Assembly (NCBI GenBank): GCA_040755695.1
Contig: JBFMAK010000002.1
Coordinates: 62,001-126,000, forward strand
DNA length: 64,000 nucleotides
Reading direction: 5' to 3'
DNA from: Candidatus Diapherotrites archaeon
GTDB lineage: Archaea; Iainarchaeota; Iainarchaeia; Iainarchaeales; 1-14-0-10-31-34
Numbering within the stretch: the first letter of the stretch is position 1; each line of letters opens with the position of its first letter. The position numbers and the translations under genes were made by a program. Below the pieces are notes generated by a model, which saw only the letters and a program-made list of their open reading frames with translations, was not told where the DNA came from and searched no databases. This document shows, piece by piece, positions 17,225-25,321 of this stretch.

Positions 17225-17686
17225 ATGCTTGCAGTAATAAGGGTAAGAGGGAGCATCAGGGCCGGAAGAGAGTTCCTAGATACAATGAAAATGCTCAAGC
17301 TCACAAGAGTGAACCATCTAGTCCTCTTCCCTGAAAAAAAAGAGATTGAGGGAATGATAAAGAAAGTGCAGAGCTTTGTTACCTTTGGGCAGATAAATGA
17401 AATCACCTTTGAGAAATTGCTGGAAAAAAGGGGAAAACTGAAAGGAGACAGGAAATTAGATAAAGAATTTTTGAAGAAGACCGGATTCAATTCAATAAAA
17501 GAGCTTTCAAAAGCGTTAATTGAAGGAAGGGCAACCTTAAGAAAAGCTGGAATAAAGGAAGTATTCAGGCTTAGGCCTCCAAGAAAAGGATTTGAAAGGA
17601 AAGGAATCAAAAAGACTTTTGCATTGGGAGGAGCACTGGGAAACAGAAGAGAAAAAATAAACGAATTAATACTAAGGATGATATGA
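17225..17686 (+). CDS. rpl30: 50S ribosomal protein L30 (uL30)
   Basis: A 153-residue archaeal-length L30. It begins with V-I-R-V-R-G-S-I-R-A-G-R and M-L-K-L-T-R-V-N-H-L-V, followed by the archaeal C-terminal extension ending F-R-L-R-P-P-R-K-G-F-E-R-K-G-I-K. It is packed two bases after S5 and before L15. Confidence 0.95.
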   Translation: MLAVIRVRGSIRAGREFLDTMKMLKLTRVNHLVLFPEKKEIEGMIKKVQSFVTFGQINEITFEKLLEKRGKLKGDRKLDKEFLKKTGFNSIKELSKALIEGRATLRKAGIKEVFRLRPPRKGFERKGIKKTFALGGALGNRREKINELILRMI

Positions 17687-17687
17687 C

Positions 17688-18101
17688 ATGACTGTAAGAA
17701 AAAGGAAAAAGAAATTGAGGCTCAGGGGAGGCAGAACCTTCGGCCAGGGAAACACAAAGAACAGGAGGGGTTCAGGCTCAAGGGGAGGCTGCGGAAGGGC
17801 AGGAAGCCACAAGCACAAGTTCTCAAAGTATTACGATTCATTCGGCACAAAAATAAGGATGAAACCAAAAGAAAGGGAGAAGGCAGTAAATCTGGATGAA
17901 TTGAATGAATTAATTCCAGGGCTGCTTGCAGAGAAAAAGATTATAGGGGAAGAAAAAAAAATAATAATTGATGCAAAAAATGTTTTATTCAGCAAAATTT
18001 TAGGCAGGGGAAAAACAGAATTTGTCCTTGAACTTAAAGGAATCAAGGCAAGCAGGAAAGCGAAGCAGAAGATTGAATCAAAAGGAGGAAAAATAGAATG
18101 A
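17688..18101 (+). CDS. rpl15: 50S ribosomal protein L15 (uL15)
   Basis: A 137-residue late-assembly protein. It has a Gly/Arg-rich N-terminal arm (L-R-G-G-R-T-F-G-Q-G-N-T-K-N-R-R-G-S-G) with G-G-C-G-R-A-G-S-H-K-H-K, then the globular L15/L18e domain. It overlaps the SecY start by 4 bases, the usual L15-SecY coupling. Confidence 0.95.
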   Translation: MTVRKRKKKLRLRGGRTFGQGNTKNRRGSGSRGGCGRAGSHKHKFSKYYDSFGTKIRMKPKEREKAVNLDELNELIPGLLAEKKIIGEEKKIIIDAKNVLFSKILGRGKTEFVLELKGIKASRKAKQKIESKGGKIE

Positions 18102-19531
18102 GCCTGCTTGATGCCCTTGAACCAATTTACACAAGACTGCCTGAAGTAAAGGCTCCTGAGGTTCAGCCTCCGCTTAGGAAGAAATTGATGTGGAGTGCAA
18201 TAGCTCTTCTCTTGTTTTTTATAATGGGAAATATAAGCATAATTGGGGTTTCGGACACAAGCAACAGGCTGGGTCAGTTACAGATAATTCTTGCAAGCAA
18301 TATAGGCACTTTAATTACAGTTGGAATTGGTCCAATTGTTCTGGCTTCAATAATCCTTCAATTGCTTGTAGGGGGAAAAATAATTAAAATTGACTTAAGC
18401 AATCCAAAAGACAAAGCAAGATTCACTGGAATGCAGAAATTGTTTGCAATAGTTTTGTGCTTCTTTGAGGCAGCAGTTTATGCCATGTCAGGCATGCTTG
18501 CTCCAAGCCCTGGAATGCTTGCCCCAGTGATAATGCAGGTGGCATTAGGGTCAATTATACTGCTTTACTTGGATGAAGTAGTATCAAAGTATGGCATAGG
18601 CTCAGGAATTGGGTTATTCATTGCTGGAGGAGTCTGCCAGGAAATTCTATGGAGGGCTGTGGCAATTCCTTTAACAACACCAAAGGGCCCAGTTGAAGGG
18701 GTAATCTTCGTTGCAGGAAGGGCTATAGGAGAAGGCCAACTGGCCGCAGGATTAATTGCATTGATTCCAATTCTTTTCACTTTGGTTATATTCCTTATTG
18801 TAACATTCGCTGAAGGAATGCATATAAATATTCCAATTACAATGGGAAGGAAAGGCACAGGGGGAAGGTTTCCTGTAAAGCTCTTGTATGTTTCAAACAT
18901 TCCTGTAATCCTTGCAGTAGCCTTGTTTGCAAACATAAGGCTCTGGGCAGAGCTCACAAGCAAGATGACTTTCCCTGTAATTCCAGAAATAATGAAGGCG
19001 CTGGCAAGCTTCACCACAATTCCGCACGGGCTTTTCCTGGAGTTGTTTTACAGGGGCATAGGCCCAGAGGTATTCGGGCAAATGGCAAATTATTTCATTA
19101 AACTTGAATTCATAGCTCAATGGAATAATATTACAGCGCTTTCAATGGGCGCGCAAATAATCCACGCAATAATTTACTTGATTATTTTGGTCATAGTGTG
19201 CGTTGTGTTCGGAAGGTTCTGGATTGAAATGGGAGGCCAAGGACCAGAAGCAATATCAGAACAATTAGACAAAAGCGGAATGTACATTCCAGGCTTCAGA
19301 AGAGACCCAAGAATAATCAGGGGAATTCTTGATAGATACATTCCCACAATTACGATTTTGGGTTCGGCGTTTGTAGGCCTGCTGGCAGGATTTGCGGACT
19401 TGGGAAACGCCCTAGGCTCAGGAACAGGAATCTTGCTTACAGTAGGAATTGTCTACAGGCTTTACGAAGAATTAGCCAAACAGCAATTACTTGAAAGCAA
19501 CCCGTTAATGAAGAAGCTGTTTGGGGGCTAA
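18098..19531 (+). CDS. secY: Protein translocase subunit SecY
   Basis: The channel-forming Sec61-alpha homologue, 477 residues with about ten membrane helices. The N-terminal amphipathic stretch L-P-E-V-K-A-P-E-V-Q-P-P-L-R-K-K is followed by TM1, a plug region (I-G-V-S-D-T), and the conserved T-V-G-I-G-P-I-V-L-A-S-I-I-L-Q. The cytoplasmic loops I-N-I-P-I-T-M-G-R-K-G and K-S-G-M-Y-I-P-G-F-R-R-D-P-R would contact the ribosome. SecD and SecF are also encoded in this window. Confidence 0.97.
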   Translation: MSLLDALEPIYTRLPEVKAPEVQPPLRKKLMWSAIALLLFFIMGNISIIGVSDTSNRLGQLQIILASNIGTLITVGIGPIVLASIILQLLVGGKIIKIDLSNPKDKARFTGMQKLFAIVLCFFEAAVYAMSGMLAPSPGMLAPVIMQVALGSIILLYLDEVVSKYGIGSGIGLFIAGGVCQEILWRAVAIPLTTPKGPVEGVIFVAGRAIGEGQLAAGLIALIPILFTLVIFLIVTFAEGMHINIPITMGRKGTGGRFPVKLLYVSNIPVILAVALFANIRLWAELTSKMTFPVIPEIMKALASFTTIPHGLFLELFYRGIGPEVFGQMANYFIKLEFIAQWNNITALSMGAQIIHAIIYLIILVIVCVVFGRFWIEMGGQGPEAISEQLDKSGMYIPGFRRDPRIIRGILDRYIPTITILGSAFVGLLAGFADLGNALGSGTGILLTVGIVYRLYEELAKQQLLESNPLMKKLFGG

Positions 19532-19602
19532 AAAAGGTTTTAAAAGAATGATGCAAGGAAAATATGTATGAGTTTTAATTCTTTTTTTGAGGTGCAATTG
19601 AA

Positions 19603-20106
19603 ATGGCATTGATCAGCCCAACAGTGGACATTGCGGTTCTCGCAATAATTGTTACAGGCATCTCTGTCTTCCTGCAGGGAAAACTCACGGACAGAAAAAA
19701 AATGAAGAAACAACAGGACGAAATGAAGGAAAAACAGAAGAGAATAAAAGAGCTAAGCAAAAATTCAGATAAAAAATCAAAAAAAGAAATGGCAAGAATC
19801 CAAATGGAAATTCTTGAAGCATCAACTGAAATGATGAAAGGAAGCATGAAATACATGATGGTTTCAATGGTTGTGTTCCTGCCAATACTTTACGCTATAA
19901 CCTTTCTGTACAGTGGAACAAAAACAATAATAGGGAACGTTACAATACCCTTTACTTCCTGGGTTGTGCCATCATACCTGGCATGGTACATAGGGGTAGG
20001 AATAATTTCAGGAATAATACTCAACGCAATAGTAAAAGCAATGGACAAAAGAAAAGAAGAAGAGCAAAACAAAAAAGAGGAAAGAGTGCAGGCAGAACAA
20101 AAATAG
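19603..20106 (+). CDS. EMC3/TMCO1-family membrane insertase (DUF106, archaeal YidC-like)
   Basis: A 167-residue membrane protein with three hydrophobic segments (about residues 6-25, 85-105 and 120-145) and a charged cytoplasmic coiled coil between the first two (about residues 27-70, rich in Lys, Glu and Gln). This matches archaeal DUF106 proteins of the Oxa1/YidC/EMC3 superfamily, which cooperate in inserting small membrane proteins. Its place directly after SecY is the usual one. The 71-base gap before it holds a TATA-like TTTTAAAA (19539-19546) and an unusually spaced GAGGTG site. Confidence 0.88.
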   Translation: MALISPTVDIAVLAIIVTGISVFLQGKLTDRKKMKKQQDEMKEKQKRIKELSKNSDKKSKKEMARIQMEILEASTEMMKGSMKYMMVSMVVFLPILYAITFLYSGTKTIIGNVTIPFTSWVVPSYLAWYIGVGIISGIILNAIVKAMDKRKEEEQNKKEERVQAEQK

Positions 20107-20117
20107 AGTGAGAGAAA

Positions 20118-20453
20118 ATGGTTCAAAGAAAAGACAGGTACAAAAAGAAGGTGTTCAAGAGGATTCCCTCAGGGAAAACAAAAGCAAGCTATAAGGAAAA
20201 AAAGCATTCAAAGCACTCCTGCGCGCTCTGCGGGAAAATACTGCACGGGGTGCCCCACGGAAAGAGCCCGAATGAGATAAGGAAATTAAGCAAAAGCCAG
20301 AGAAGGCCCCAAGTAATCTTTGGAGGCGTTCTATGCAGCGAGTGCAGGACAGCCATAGTGGAAGAAGCAGTGAAAGAGAAAGAAAAAAAAGCAGGAGAAG
20401 TAGACTTGAACCTCAAACCTTATGTTGAAACAATGATGAAGAGGATTAAATAA
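20118..20453 (+). CDS. rpl34e: 50S ribosomal protein L34e (eL34)
   Basis: A 111-residue zinc-binding ribosomal protein. The zinc ligands are C-A-L-C-G and C-S-E-C-R, separated by the family stretch L-H-G-V-P-H-G-K-S-P-N-E-I-R-K-L-S-K-S. The C-terminal end (V-D-L-N-L-K-P-Y-V-E-T-M) is about 20 residues longer than in many archaea. It is followed three bases later by the Cmk-like gene, the usual archaeal order. Confidence 0.94.
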   Translation: MVQRKDRYKKKVFKRIPSGKTKASYKEKKHSKHSCALCGKILHGVPHGKSPNEIRKLSKSQRRPQVIFGGVLCSECRTAIVEEAVKEKEKKAGEVDLNLKPYVETMMKRIK

Positions 20454-20456
20454 TTT

Positions 20457-20966
20457 ATGATTATAACAATTGCAGCGCTTCCGGGAACCGAAAGCAGGGA
20501 GATAAGCAAAATGCTTGCCCTGCAGTCCGGCCTGAGGTGTATTTCAAGCGACGAAATAAAGACAAGGATTGCAGTGGAATTGAATTCACAGAAAGAAAAA
20601 ATAAAAGAAGAAGAGCACCCGGAAAAATTCAAGAACATAATAATGCAGGAATCAAAAAAAGGTGATGTTGTAATCGACCATATAACAGGAAGCTGGCTTG
20701 CAGGAAACGCAGACATAAAAATATTCCTGAATTCATCAAAGAAGTCAAGAGCCAAAACCCTTTCAGAAAAAGAGAAAATCCCCCTAAGCGAGGCCCTTGA
20801 AAGAATTGAACTCCTGGAAAAAGACTTTGCAAGGCAGATGCTTAACAATTATGGAATAAATGTATTTGAATTGGAAGGCCATGACCTTGTATTGAACATG
20901 GACAGACTGGGAAAAGAAGGGGCAATAGCAGTAATAAATAAATTCATTGAGAAAATGAAGAAGTGA
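20457..20966 (+). CDS. Cytidylate-kinase-like protein with degenerate P-loop
   Basis: A 169-residue protein located where archaea carry cmk (between L34e and L14e), with Cmk-like overall layout: I-I-T-I-A-A-L-P-G-T at the start, a middle V-V-I-D-H-I-T-G-S-W-L-A, and I-K-I-F-L-N-S-S-K-K-S-R-A. The Walker A region normally reads G-x-P-G-[ST]-G-[KT]-T-T; here it is A-L-P-G-T-E-S-R-E, so the nucleotide-binding glycine and threonines are lost. The protein may therefore be a non-catalytic relative or have changed function. The family is likely, the activity doubtful. Confidence 0.75.
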   Translation: MIITIAALPGTESREISKMLALQSGLRCISSDEIKTRIAVELNSQKEKIKEEEHPEKFKNIIMQESKKGDVVIDHITGSWLAGNADIKIFLNSSKKSRAKTLSEKEKIPLSEALERIELLEKDFARQMLNNYGINVFELEGHDLVLNMDRLGKEGAIAVINKFIEKMKK

Positions 20967-20972
20967 AAAAAA

Positions 20973-21203
20973 ATGGCGGCAATAGAAGTAGGCAGGGTAT
21001 GCATAAAAAAGAAAGGCCGAGAAACAGGAAACAAATGCGTGATACTTTCAATAGAAAAAAATTTCGCTGTAGTGCAAGGAGAAAAGGTAAGGAAAAGGAA
21101 ATGCAATATAATGCACTTGATCCCATTAGACAAAAAAATTGAGGTAGGAAAAGAAACGGCACAAGGGGAAATAATAAAAGAATTAAAGAAAATTAAGGTG
21201 TGA
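20973..21203 (+). CDS. rpl14e: 50S ribosomal protein L14e (eL14), short form
   Basis: A 76-residue KOW-domain protein: V-G-R-V-C-I-K-K-K-G-R-E-T-G-N-K-C-V-I and N-I-M-H-L-I-P-L-D-K-K-I. It follows Cmk as in other archaea and precedes S13 by 26 bases. Confidence 0.9.
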   Translation: MAAIEVGRVCIKKKGRETGNKCVILSIEKNFAVVQGEKVRKRKCNIMHLIPLDKKIEVGKETAQGEIIKELKKIKV

Positions 21204-21229
21204 AAAAAAACCGAAAAATGTGAGATAAA

Positions 21230-21748
21230 ATGGAAAAAGAAATTAGATTGATTGTAAGAATTGCAAACAAAGACTTGAACGGAAAAGTGGCAATAGCAAG
21301 GGCATTAATGGGATTGAAAGGCATAAGCCAGAGGACTGGAAGAATTCTTGCCCAGAAATTCATAGAAGAAGCAAAAATTGGTGCTAATACAAAATTAGGG
21401 GAAATCCCAGAAGAAATGGACAGAAAGCTTGAAGATATAATACTCAACCCGGGAAAGCATGGAGTGCCTTCATGGTGCCTTAACAGAAGAAAAGACTTTG
21501 AGACAGGAGAAGACTCCCATAAAATAATGGGGGAACTTGACTTCAGCTTGAGAAAAGACCTGCAAAGGCTGAGCAAAATAAAAAGCTACAGGGGCTTAAG
21601 GCTTGGCTGGGGCCTTACAGTGAGAGGACAAAAAACAAAATCAACCCACAGAGGAAAAGGCGGAGTAATAGGGGTAATAAAGAAAGAGATTGCATTAAAA
21701 ATGAAGGCTGCACCGGCAGCAGAAAAAAAGGAAGAAAAAAAGAAGTGA
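21230..21748 (+). CDS. rps13: 30S ribosomal protein S13 (uS13)
   Basis: A 172-residue head protein that contacts the P-site tRNA and L5. It has the archaeal pattern I-R-L-I-V-R-I-A-N-K-D-L-N-G-K, then G-L-R-L-G-W-G-L-T-V-R-G-Q-K-T-K-S-T-H-R-G-K-G, and a short Lys/Glu tail. It starts the S13-S4-S11-Rpo3 block. Confidence 0.96.
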   Translation: MEKEIRLIVRIANKDLNGKVAIARALMGLKGISQRTGRILAQKFIEEAKIGANTKLGEIPEEMDRKLEDIILNPGKHGVPSWCLNRRKDFETGEDSHKIMGELDFSLRKDLQRLSKIKSYRGLRLGWGLTVRGQKTKSTHRGKGGVIGVIKKEIALKMKAAPAAEKKEEKKK

Positions 21749-21754
21749 CCTTCT

Positions 21755-22432
21755 ATGGGAGACCCCAAAAGAATAAGAAAAAAATATTTCATGCCCAAAA
21801 AGCCGTGGGACAGTGCAGCAATAGAAAAAGAAGGCAAGATAGTAGAATTATACGGGCTAAAAAACAAGAAGGAAATAAGGAAAGCCGAAACCTTCCTCAG
21901 AAAGAAAAGGCAGACAGCAAGAAAGCTCCTTACACTAAAATTAGAGGAAAGAATAAAAAAAGAAAAAGAATTGATCGAAAGCCTGAAAAGAATTGGAATG
22001 CTTAAAGAAGGAGCAATATTGGATGACGTGCTTGTATTAAATACAAAGGAATTATTTGAAAGAAGGCTTCAGACACTTGTATGGAGGAAAGGCCTTGCAA
22101 ACACAGCAAAACAGGCAAGGCAGTTTATAACCCACGGGCACATTTCAATAAATGGAAAAAAGGTTACTGTTCCCTCATACATTGTAACCCCAAAAGAAGA
22201 AGGAAGCATAAAATACTACAAGAAAGAAATGCAGCTCAAGCCAAAAGAAAAGAAAATAGAAATAAAAAAAGAGTTTGAGGAAGAAGTTCCAAAAGAAGAG
22301 GTAATCCCTGCAGGAGAAGAAGTACGGGAAGCAGAAAAAACAAAAGAAAAAAAAGATGAAAAAACAAAGAAACCAAAAAAGAAGAAACCTACAAAGGAAA
22401 AAGAAGAGAAAGAGAAAGGTGAAAAAGAATGA
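21755..22432 (+). CDS. rps4: 30S ribosomal protein S4 (uS4) with long charged tail
   Basis: A 225-residue assembly-initiating protein. It begins [19 protein letters not shown]. The S4 RNA-binding domain is [21 protein letters not shown] (about residues 113-133). The last 60 or so residues are a Lys/Glu repeat tail, absent from shorter archaeal S4 proteins. The stop overlaps the S11 start (ATGA). Confidence 0.96.
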   Translation: MGDPKRIRKKYFMPKKPWDSAAIEKEGKIVELYGLKNKKEIRKAETFLRKKRQTARKLLTLKLEERIKKEKELIESLKRIGMLKEGAILDDVLVLNTKELFERRLQTLVWRKGLANTAKQARQFITHGHISINGKKVTVPSYIVTPKEEGSIKYYKKEMQLKPKEKKIEIKKEFEEEVPKEEVIPAGEEVREAEKTKEKKDEKTKKPKKKKPTKEKEEKEKGEKE

Positions 22433-22812
22433 GCAAAAAAGGCATAGTGCACATATTTGCCTCACATAATAATACAATTATCCTGCTTACAGACATTACA
22501 GGGCAGGAGACAATAGCAAAATGTTCAGGAGGCATTGTAACGAAATCACAGCACAAGGAAGGAAGCCCTTATGCGGCAATGAAGGTAGCAGAAATAGTGG
22601 CAGAAAAAGCAAAAGAGAAAGGGGTAACATATGTTGATGTAAAGATCAGGGCTCCAGGAGGCATAAAGACAAGGACCCCGGGGCAAGGAGCAGAAGCAGC
22701 AATAAGGTCCTTGACAAGAAGCGGCCTCAGGATAGGGAGCATTGAAAATGTAACGCCAATCCCCCACAACGGCTGCAGAAAGAAAAAGAGATACAGGGGA
22801 AAAAAGCAATAA
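22429..22812 (+). CDS. rps11: 30S ribosomal protein S11 (uS11)
   Basis: A 127-residue platform protein. Signatures are [18 protein letters not shown], followed by [16 protein letters not shown] and [14 protein letters not shown]. It lies between S4 and Rpo3 as in most archaea. Confidence 0.97.
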   Translation: MSKKGIVHIFASHNNTIILLTDITGQETIAKCSGGIVTKSQHKEGSPYAAMKVAEIVAEKAKEKGVTYVDVKIRAPGGIKTRTPGQGAEAAIRSLTRSGLRIGSIENVTPIPHNGCRKKKRYRGKKQ

Positions 22813-22831
22813 ACAAAAAAAGGTGGTTTTA

Positions 22832-23587
22832 TTGGAGATAGAAAAAATTGAAGGAAAAGGAAATAAAGCAAAATTTATGGTTAAAGGAGTTAATACAACC
22901 TTCATGAATTCCCTGAGGAGAACAATCCAGGCAGAAGTCAGAACCTTTGCAATAAAAACAGTGAATGTTTACGAGAATACAGGGGTAATGTTTGATGAAA
23001 TGCTGGCACACAGGATTGCAATGCTTCCATTAAGCTCTGAACCAAAGTATTACGATAAAGAAGAGAAAGTAATTCTAACCTTGGAGAAGGAAGGCCCATG
23101 CACTGTGTACTCAAAAGACATTAAAAGCACTGAGCCAGAAATAGAAATAGTAGACAAGAAAGTGCCAATAACAAAACTGAACAAAAACCAGAAAATCAAA
23201 CTGGAGTTAGAGGCAGTGACGGGAAAGGGAAGCACCCACTCAAAATGGAGCCCTGGAGTAATATCATTCAATCCAGTGCCATCAATTGAAGCATCAGAAG
23301 AGTCAATAACGCCAGAAGAATTAAAAGAGCTTACAAAGGATTGCCCTAAAGAATTAATTGAAGTAAAAGGCAAAAAAATTGTTTTGAATGAACCGGAGAA
23401 ATGCGATTTATGCAGCCAGTGCGTGCAGGAATCAAGGGGAAAATTGAAAATAAATTACAGCAAGGATTCCTTTGTACTGAATATTGAGTCATTCGGAAGC
23501 CTGGCGCCTGAAGAAATGCTAGAACAGGCAGTAGAAATACTGCAGGAAAAGGCAGGGGAATTCAAAAAGGAGTTAAGCAAGGCATAA
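22832..23587 (+). CDS. rpo3: DNA-directed RNA polymerase subunit Rpo3 (RpoD) with iron-sulfur motif
   Basis: The alpha-like assembly subunit, about 251 residues. TTG at 22832 is preferred to the GTG at 22823, because GGTGG followed by TTTTATTG matches the site used by L24e. The first part has the alpha-type signature F-M-N-S-L-R-R-T-I-Q-A-E-V. An inserted domain carries four Cys: one in K-D-C-P-K and three in C-D-L-C-S-Q-C (about residues 171, 191, 194, 197). That would suit a single [4Fe-4S] cluster, as described for some archaeal Rpo3 proteins. It would pair with Rpo11, which is not seen here. Confidence 0.95.
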   Translation: MEIEKIEGKGNKAKFMVKGVNTTFMNSLRRTIQAEVRTFAIKTVNVYENTGVMFDEMLAHRIAMLPLSSEPKYYDKEEKVILTLEKEGPCTVYSKDIKSTEPEIEIVDKKVPITKLNKNQKIKLELEAVTGKGSTHSKWSPGVISFNPVPSIEASEESITPEELKELTKDCPKELIEVKGKKIVLNEPEKCDLCSQCVQESRGKLKINYSKDSFVLNIESFGSLAPEEMLEQAVEILQEKAGEFKKELSKA

Positions 23588-23590
23588 AGT

Positions 23591-23717
23591 GCGGGGGTAC
23601 CCAAGCGGCCTACGGGGCAGGACTTAAGTTGAAAAGGAAAAAAATTCAAGATTTTTATTAAAACAGAAGAAATCCTGTGGCTTAGTGCCTTCGGGGGTTC
23701 GAATCCTCCCCCCCGCA
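23591..23717 (+). tRNA. tRNA-Leu (anticodon TAA) with a 43-base intron
   Basis: The acceptor stem GCGGGGG (23591-23597) pairs with CCCCCGC (23710-23716), with discriminator A at 23717; CCA is not encoded. The D-stem is CCC/GGG. The anticodon stem CAGGA (23618-23622) pairs with TCCTG (23673-23677). The loop carries TAA at 23625-23627. A long variable arm (about 23678-23692) marks a class II tRNA. The intron occupies about 23629-23671, at the canonical 37/38 site cut by the archaeal splicing endonuclease. The T-arm reads GGGGG-TTCGAAT-CCTCC. It starts four bases after the Rpo3 stop, so it may be co-transcribed. Confidence 0.93.
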
Positions 23718-23750
23718 TGAGAGCCAAAAGGATTAATTGAGTGAAAAAAA

Positions 23751-23807
23751 ATGATTTTTCAAGCAAAGCTTGAAACATATTTAAATTTTAGGAGAAAATT
23801 TAAATGA
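23751..23807 (+). promoter_or_regulatory. Internal promoter/leader module before L18e (copy 2 of 2)
   Basis: A hairpin (stem 23757-23764 with 23768-23775, loop AAA) runs into TTGAAAC (BRE-like) and ATATTTAAATTTT (TATA). The TATA centre lies about 24 bases before the L18e ATG at 23804. The same stretch reads as an 18-codon frame from ATG 23751, ending -Y-L-N-F-R-R-K-F-K, with TGA overlapping the L18e ATG. It matches the module at 9741-9803 in order, spacing and most bases. Confidence 0.7.
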
Positions 23808-24169
23808 AATCAAAACAGACAAGAATTGAAGTAAAAAAAATAATTTCAAGGCTCGCAAAAGAATCAAACAAAAGAAAGGAAAAATTATGGAAGGACTTAG
23901 CTGAAAGAATAGCCAAGCCGCGCAGGAACATGGCAACAACAAATGTGTGGAAGATAGAAAAAATGGCAAAAAAATTCAAGGACAAAGTGCTTGTTGTCCC
24001 AGGAAAGATTTTAAGCGAAGGCCAGCTCACGCAAAGAGTTGAAATTGCAGCGCTTGAGTTTTCAGGAAAAGCAAAAGAAAAAATTAATTCAATGAAAGGA
24101 AATGCATTAAGCCTGAATGAATTGCTGGACAAAAAAATTGAAGCAAAAAAAATAATTATACTTAAGTAA
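23804..24169 (+). CDS. rpl18e: 50S ribosomal protein L18e (eL18)
   Basis: A 121-residue archaeal/eukaryotic protein related to L15: W-K-D-L-A-E-R-I-A-K-P-R-R-N-M-A-T-T-N-V, then V-V-P-G-K-I-L-S-E-G-Q-L-T-Q-R-V. It opens the L18e-L13-S9-Rpo10 block and probably has its own leaderless promoter, since the tRNA and the module separate it from Rpo3. Confidence 0.95.
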   Translation: MKSKQTRIEVKKIISRLAKESNKRKEKLWKDLAERIAKPRRNMATTNVWKIEKMAKKFKDKVLVVPGKILSEGQLTQRVEIAALEFSGKAKEKINSMKGNALSLNELLDKKIEAKKIIILK

Positions 24170-24185
24170 AATTAAGTGAAAAAAA

Positions 24186-24614
24186 ATGAAGGGAACAGTA
24201 ATAGATGCAAAAGACTGCATTTTGGGGAGAATGGCCTCAAAATTAGCTGTAAGACTGCTTAACGGAGAAAAGATTTTTGTGGTGAACGCAGAAAAAGCAG
24301 TAATGACAGGGAATAAGCCATACATACTTGAACAGTACAGGAAAAGGATTGACGCATCACACAAAGGTAACCCTACAAGGAGCCCGAAATTCCCCTCAAA
24401 ACCAGAAGCAATATTCAAGAGGGCAGTAAAGGGAATGCTTCCCAGAAGAAAAGAAAAAGGGGAAAGGGCACTGAAAGGCTTTAAGACATTCATTGGAATG
24501 CCAGAAGAATTCAAAAGAAAAGAAATTGTTGTACTGGAAGAAACAAAAAACAAAGGGAAAATGAATTATTTGACTCTGGAGGAATTAAGCAGAGAGCTTG
24601 GAGCAAAATGGTGA
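24186..24614 (+). CDS. rpl13: 50S ribosomal protein L13 (uL13)
   Basis: A 142-residue protein with I-D-A-K-D-C-I-L-G-R-M-A-S-K-L-A, V-V-N-A-E-K-A-V-M-T-G-N-K and V-K-G-M-L-P-R-R-K-E-K-G, as in archaeal/eukaryotic L13a. It stands directly before S9, a conserved pair in all domains. Confidence 0.96.
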   Translation: MKGTVIDAKDCILGRMASKLAVRLLNGEKIFVVNAEKAVMTGNKPYILEQYRKRIDASHKGNPTRSPKFPSKPEAIFKRAVKGMLPRRKEKGERALKGFKTFIGMPEEFKRKEIVVLEETKNKGKMNYLTLEELSRELGAKW

Positions 24615-24619
24615 GATAA

Positions 24620-25102
24620 ATGGAAGAAGAAAAGATAGAAGAAGCGCAAGGAGCAGAAGCAAAAGAGAAGACAAAAAAGAAGAAAACAAAAAAAAGCAGG
24701 AAATACGGCATAATAACAAAATCAAAAAAGAAGAATGCTGTAGCCAGAGCCACAATAAAGACAGGGAAAGGAAAAATAACAATAAACAAAAGGCCAATTG
24801 AAATCTTTGAACCAAAGTATGTGAGAGAATTAATTATGGAACCCTTGAACATGGCAGGAGAAGAATTAATTAAAGGAGTAGACATTGAAGTTCAAGTTAA
24901 AGGCTCGGGCTTCATGAGCCAGGCAATAGCCGCAAGAAGCACTCTTGCAAAATCGCTTGTTGAATACTATAATGACGACAAACTAAAACACAAATTTTTT
25001 AATTACGACAAACTTCTTTTAGTTGACGACCCCAGAAGGGTGGAAGCAAAAAAGCCCTTGGGCTCAAAAGCAAGGAGAAAAAAACAGAAATCAAAGAGGT
25101 GA
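24620..25102 (+). CDS. rps9: 30S ribosomal protein S9 (uS9)
   Basis: A 160-residue protein whose C-terminal arm (R-R-K-K-Q-K-S-K-R) reaches the P-site tRNA. A Lys/Glu extension of about 30 residues precedes the conserved K-K-N-A-V-A-R-A-T-I-K-T-G-K-G. The stop TGA lies inside the GGTGA of the Rpo10 gene. Confidence 0.95.
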   Translation: MEEEKIEEAQGAEAKEKTKKKKTKKSRKYGIITKSKKKNAVARATIKTGKGKITINKRPIEIFEPKYVRELIMEPLNMAGEELIKGVDIEVQVKGSGFMSQAIAARSTLAKSLVEYYNDDKLKHKFFNYDKLLLVDDPRRVEAKKPLGSKARRKKQKSKR

Positions 25103-25108
25103 ATTATC

Positions 25109-25303
25109 ATGATTGTTCCTGTGAGATGTTTTTCGTGCGGAAAAGTAATAGGAGAATTCTATGAAGAATTCAAGAAGAGGATGCAAAAAGGAGAGGAAGC
25201 AGCAAAAGTATTGGACGAATTAGGAATTGAAAGATACTGCTGCAGGAGAATGCTCTTAACCCAAGTGGACAAAATAGACGAAATAATGAAATACAATTAT
25301 TAA
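25109..25303 (+). CDS. rpo10: DNA-directed RNA polymerase subunit Rpo10 (RpoN)
   Basis: A 64-residue zinc-bundle subunit that helps assemble the Rpo3-Rpo11 platform. It begins [14 protein letters not shown] and carries R-Y-C-C-R-R-M-L, so all four zinc cysteines are present. Many archaea have Rpo6/RpoK between this gene and S2; here only 18 bases separate them. Confidence 0.96.
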   Translation: MIVPVRCFSCGKVIGEFYEEFKKRMQKGEEAAKVLDELGIERYCCRRMLLTQVDKIDEIMKYNY

Positions 25304-25321
25304 CGATTAAAAGGTGGATTA

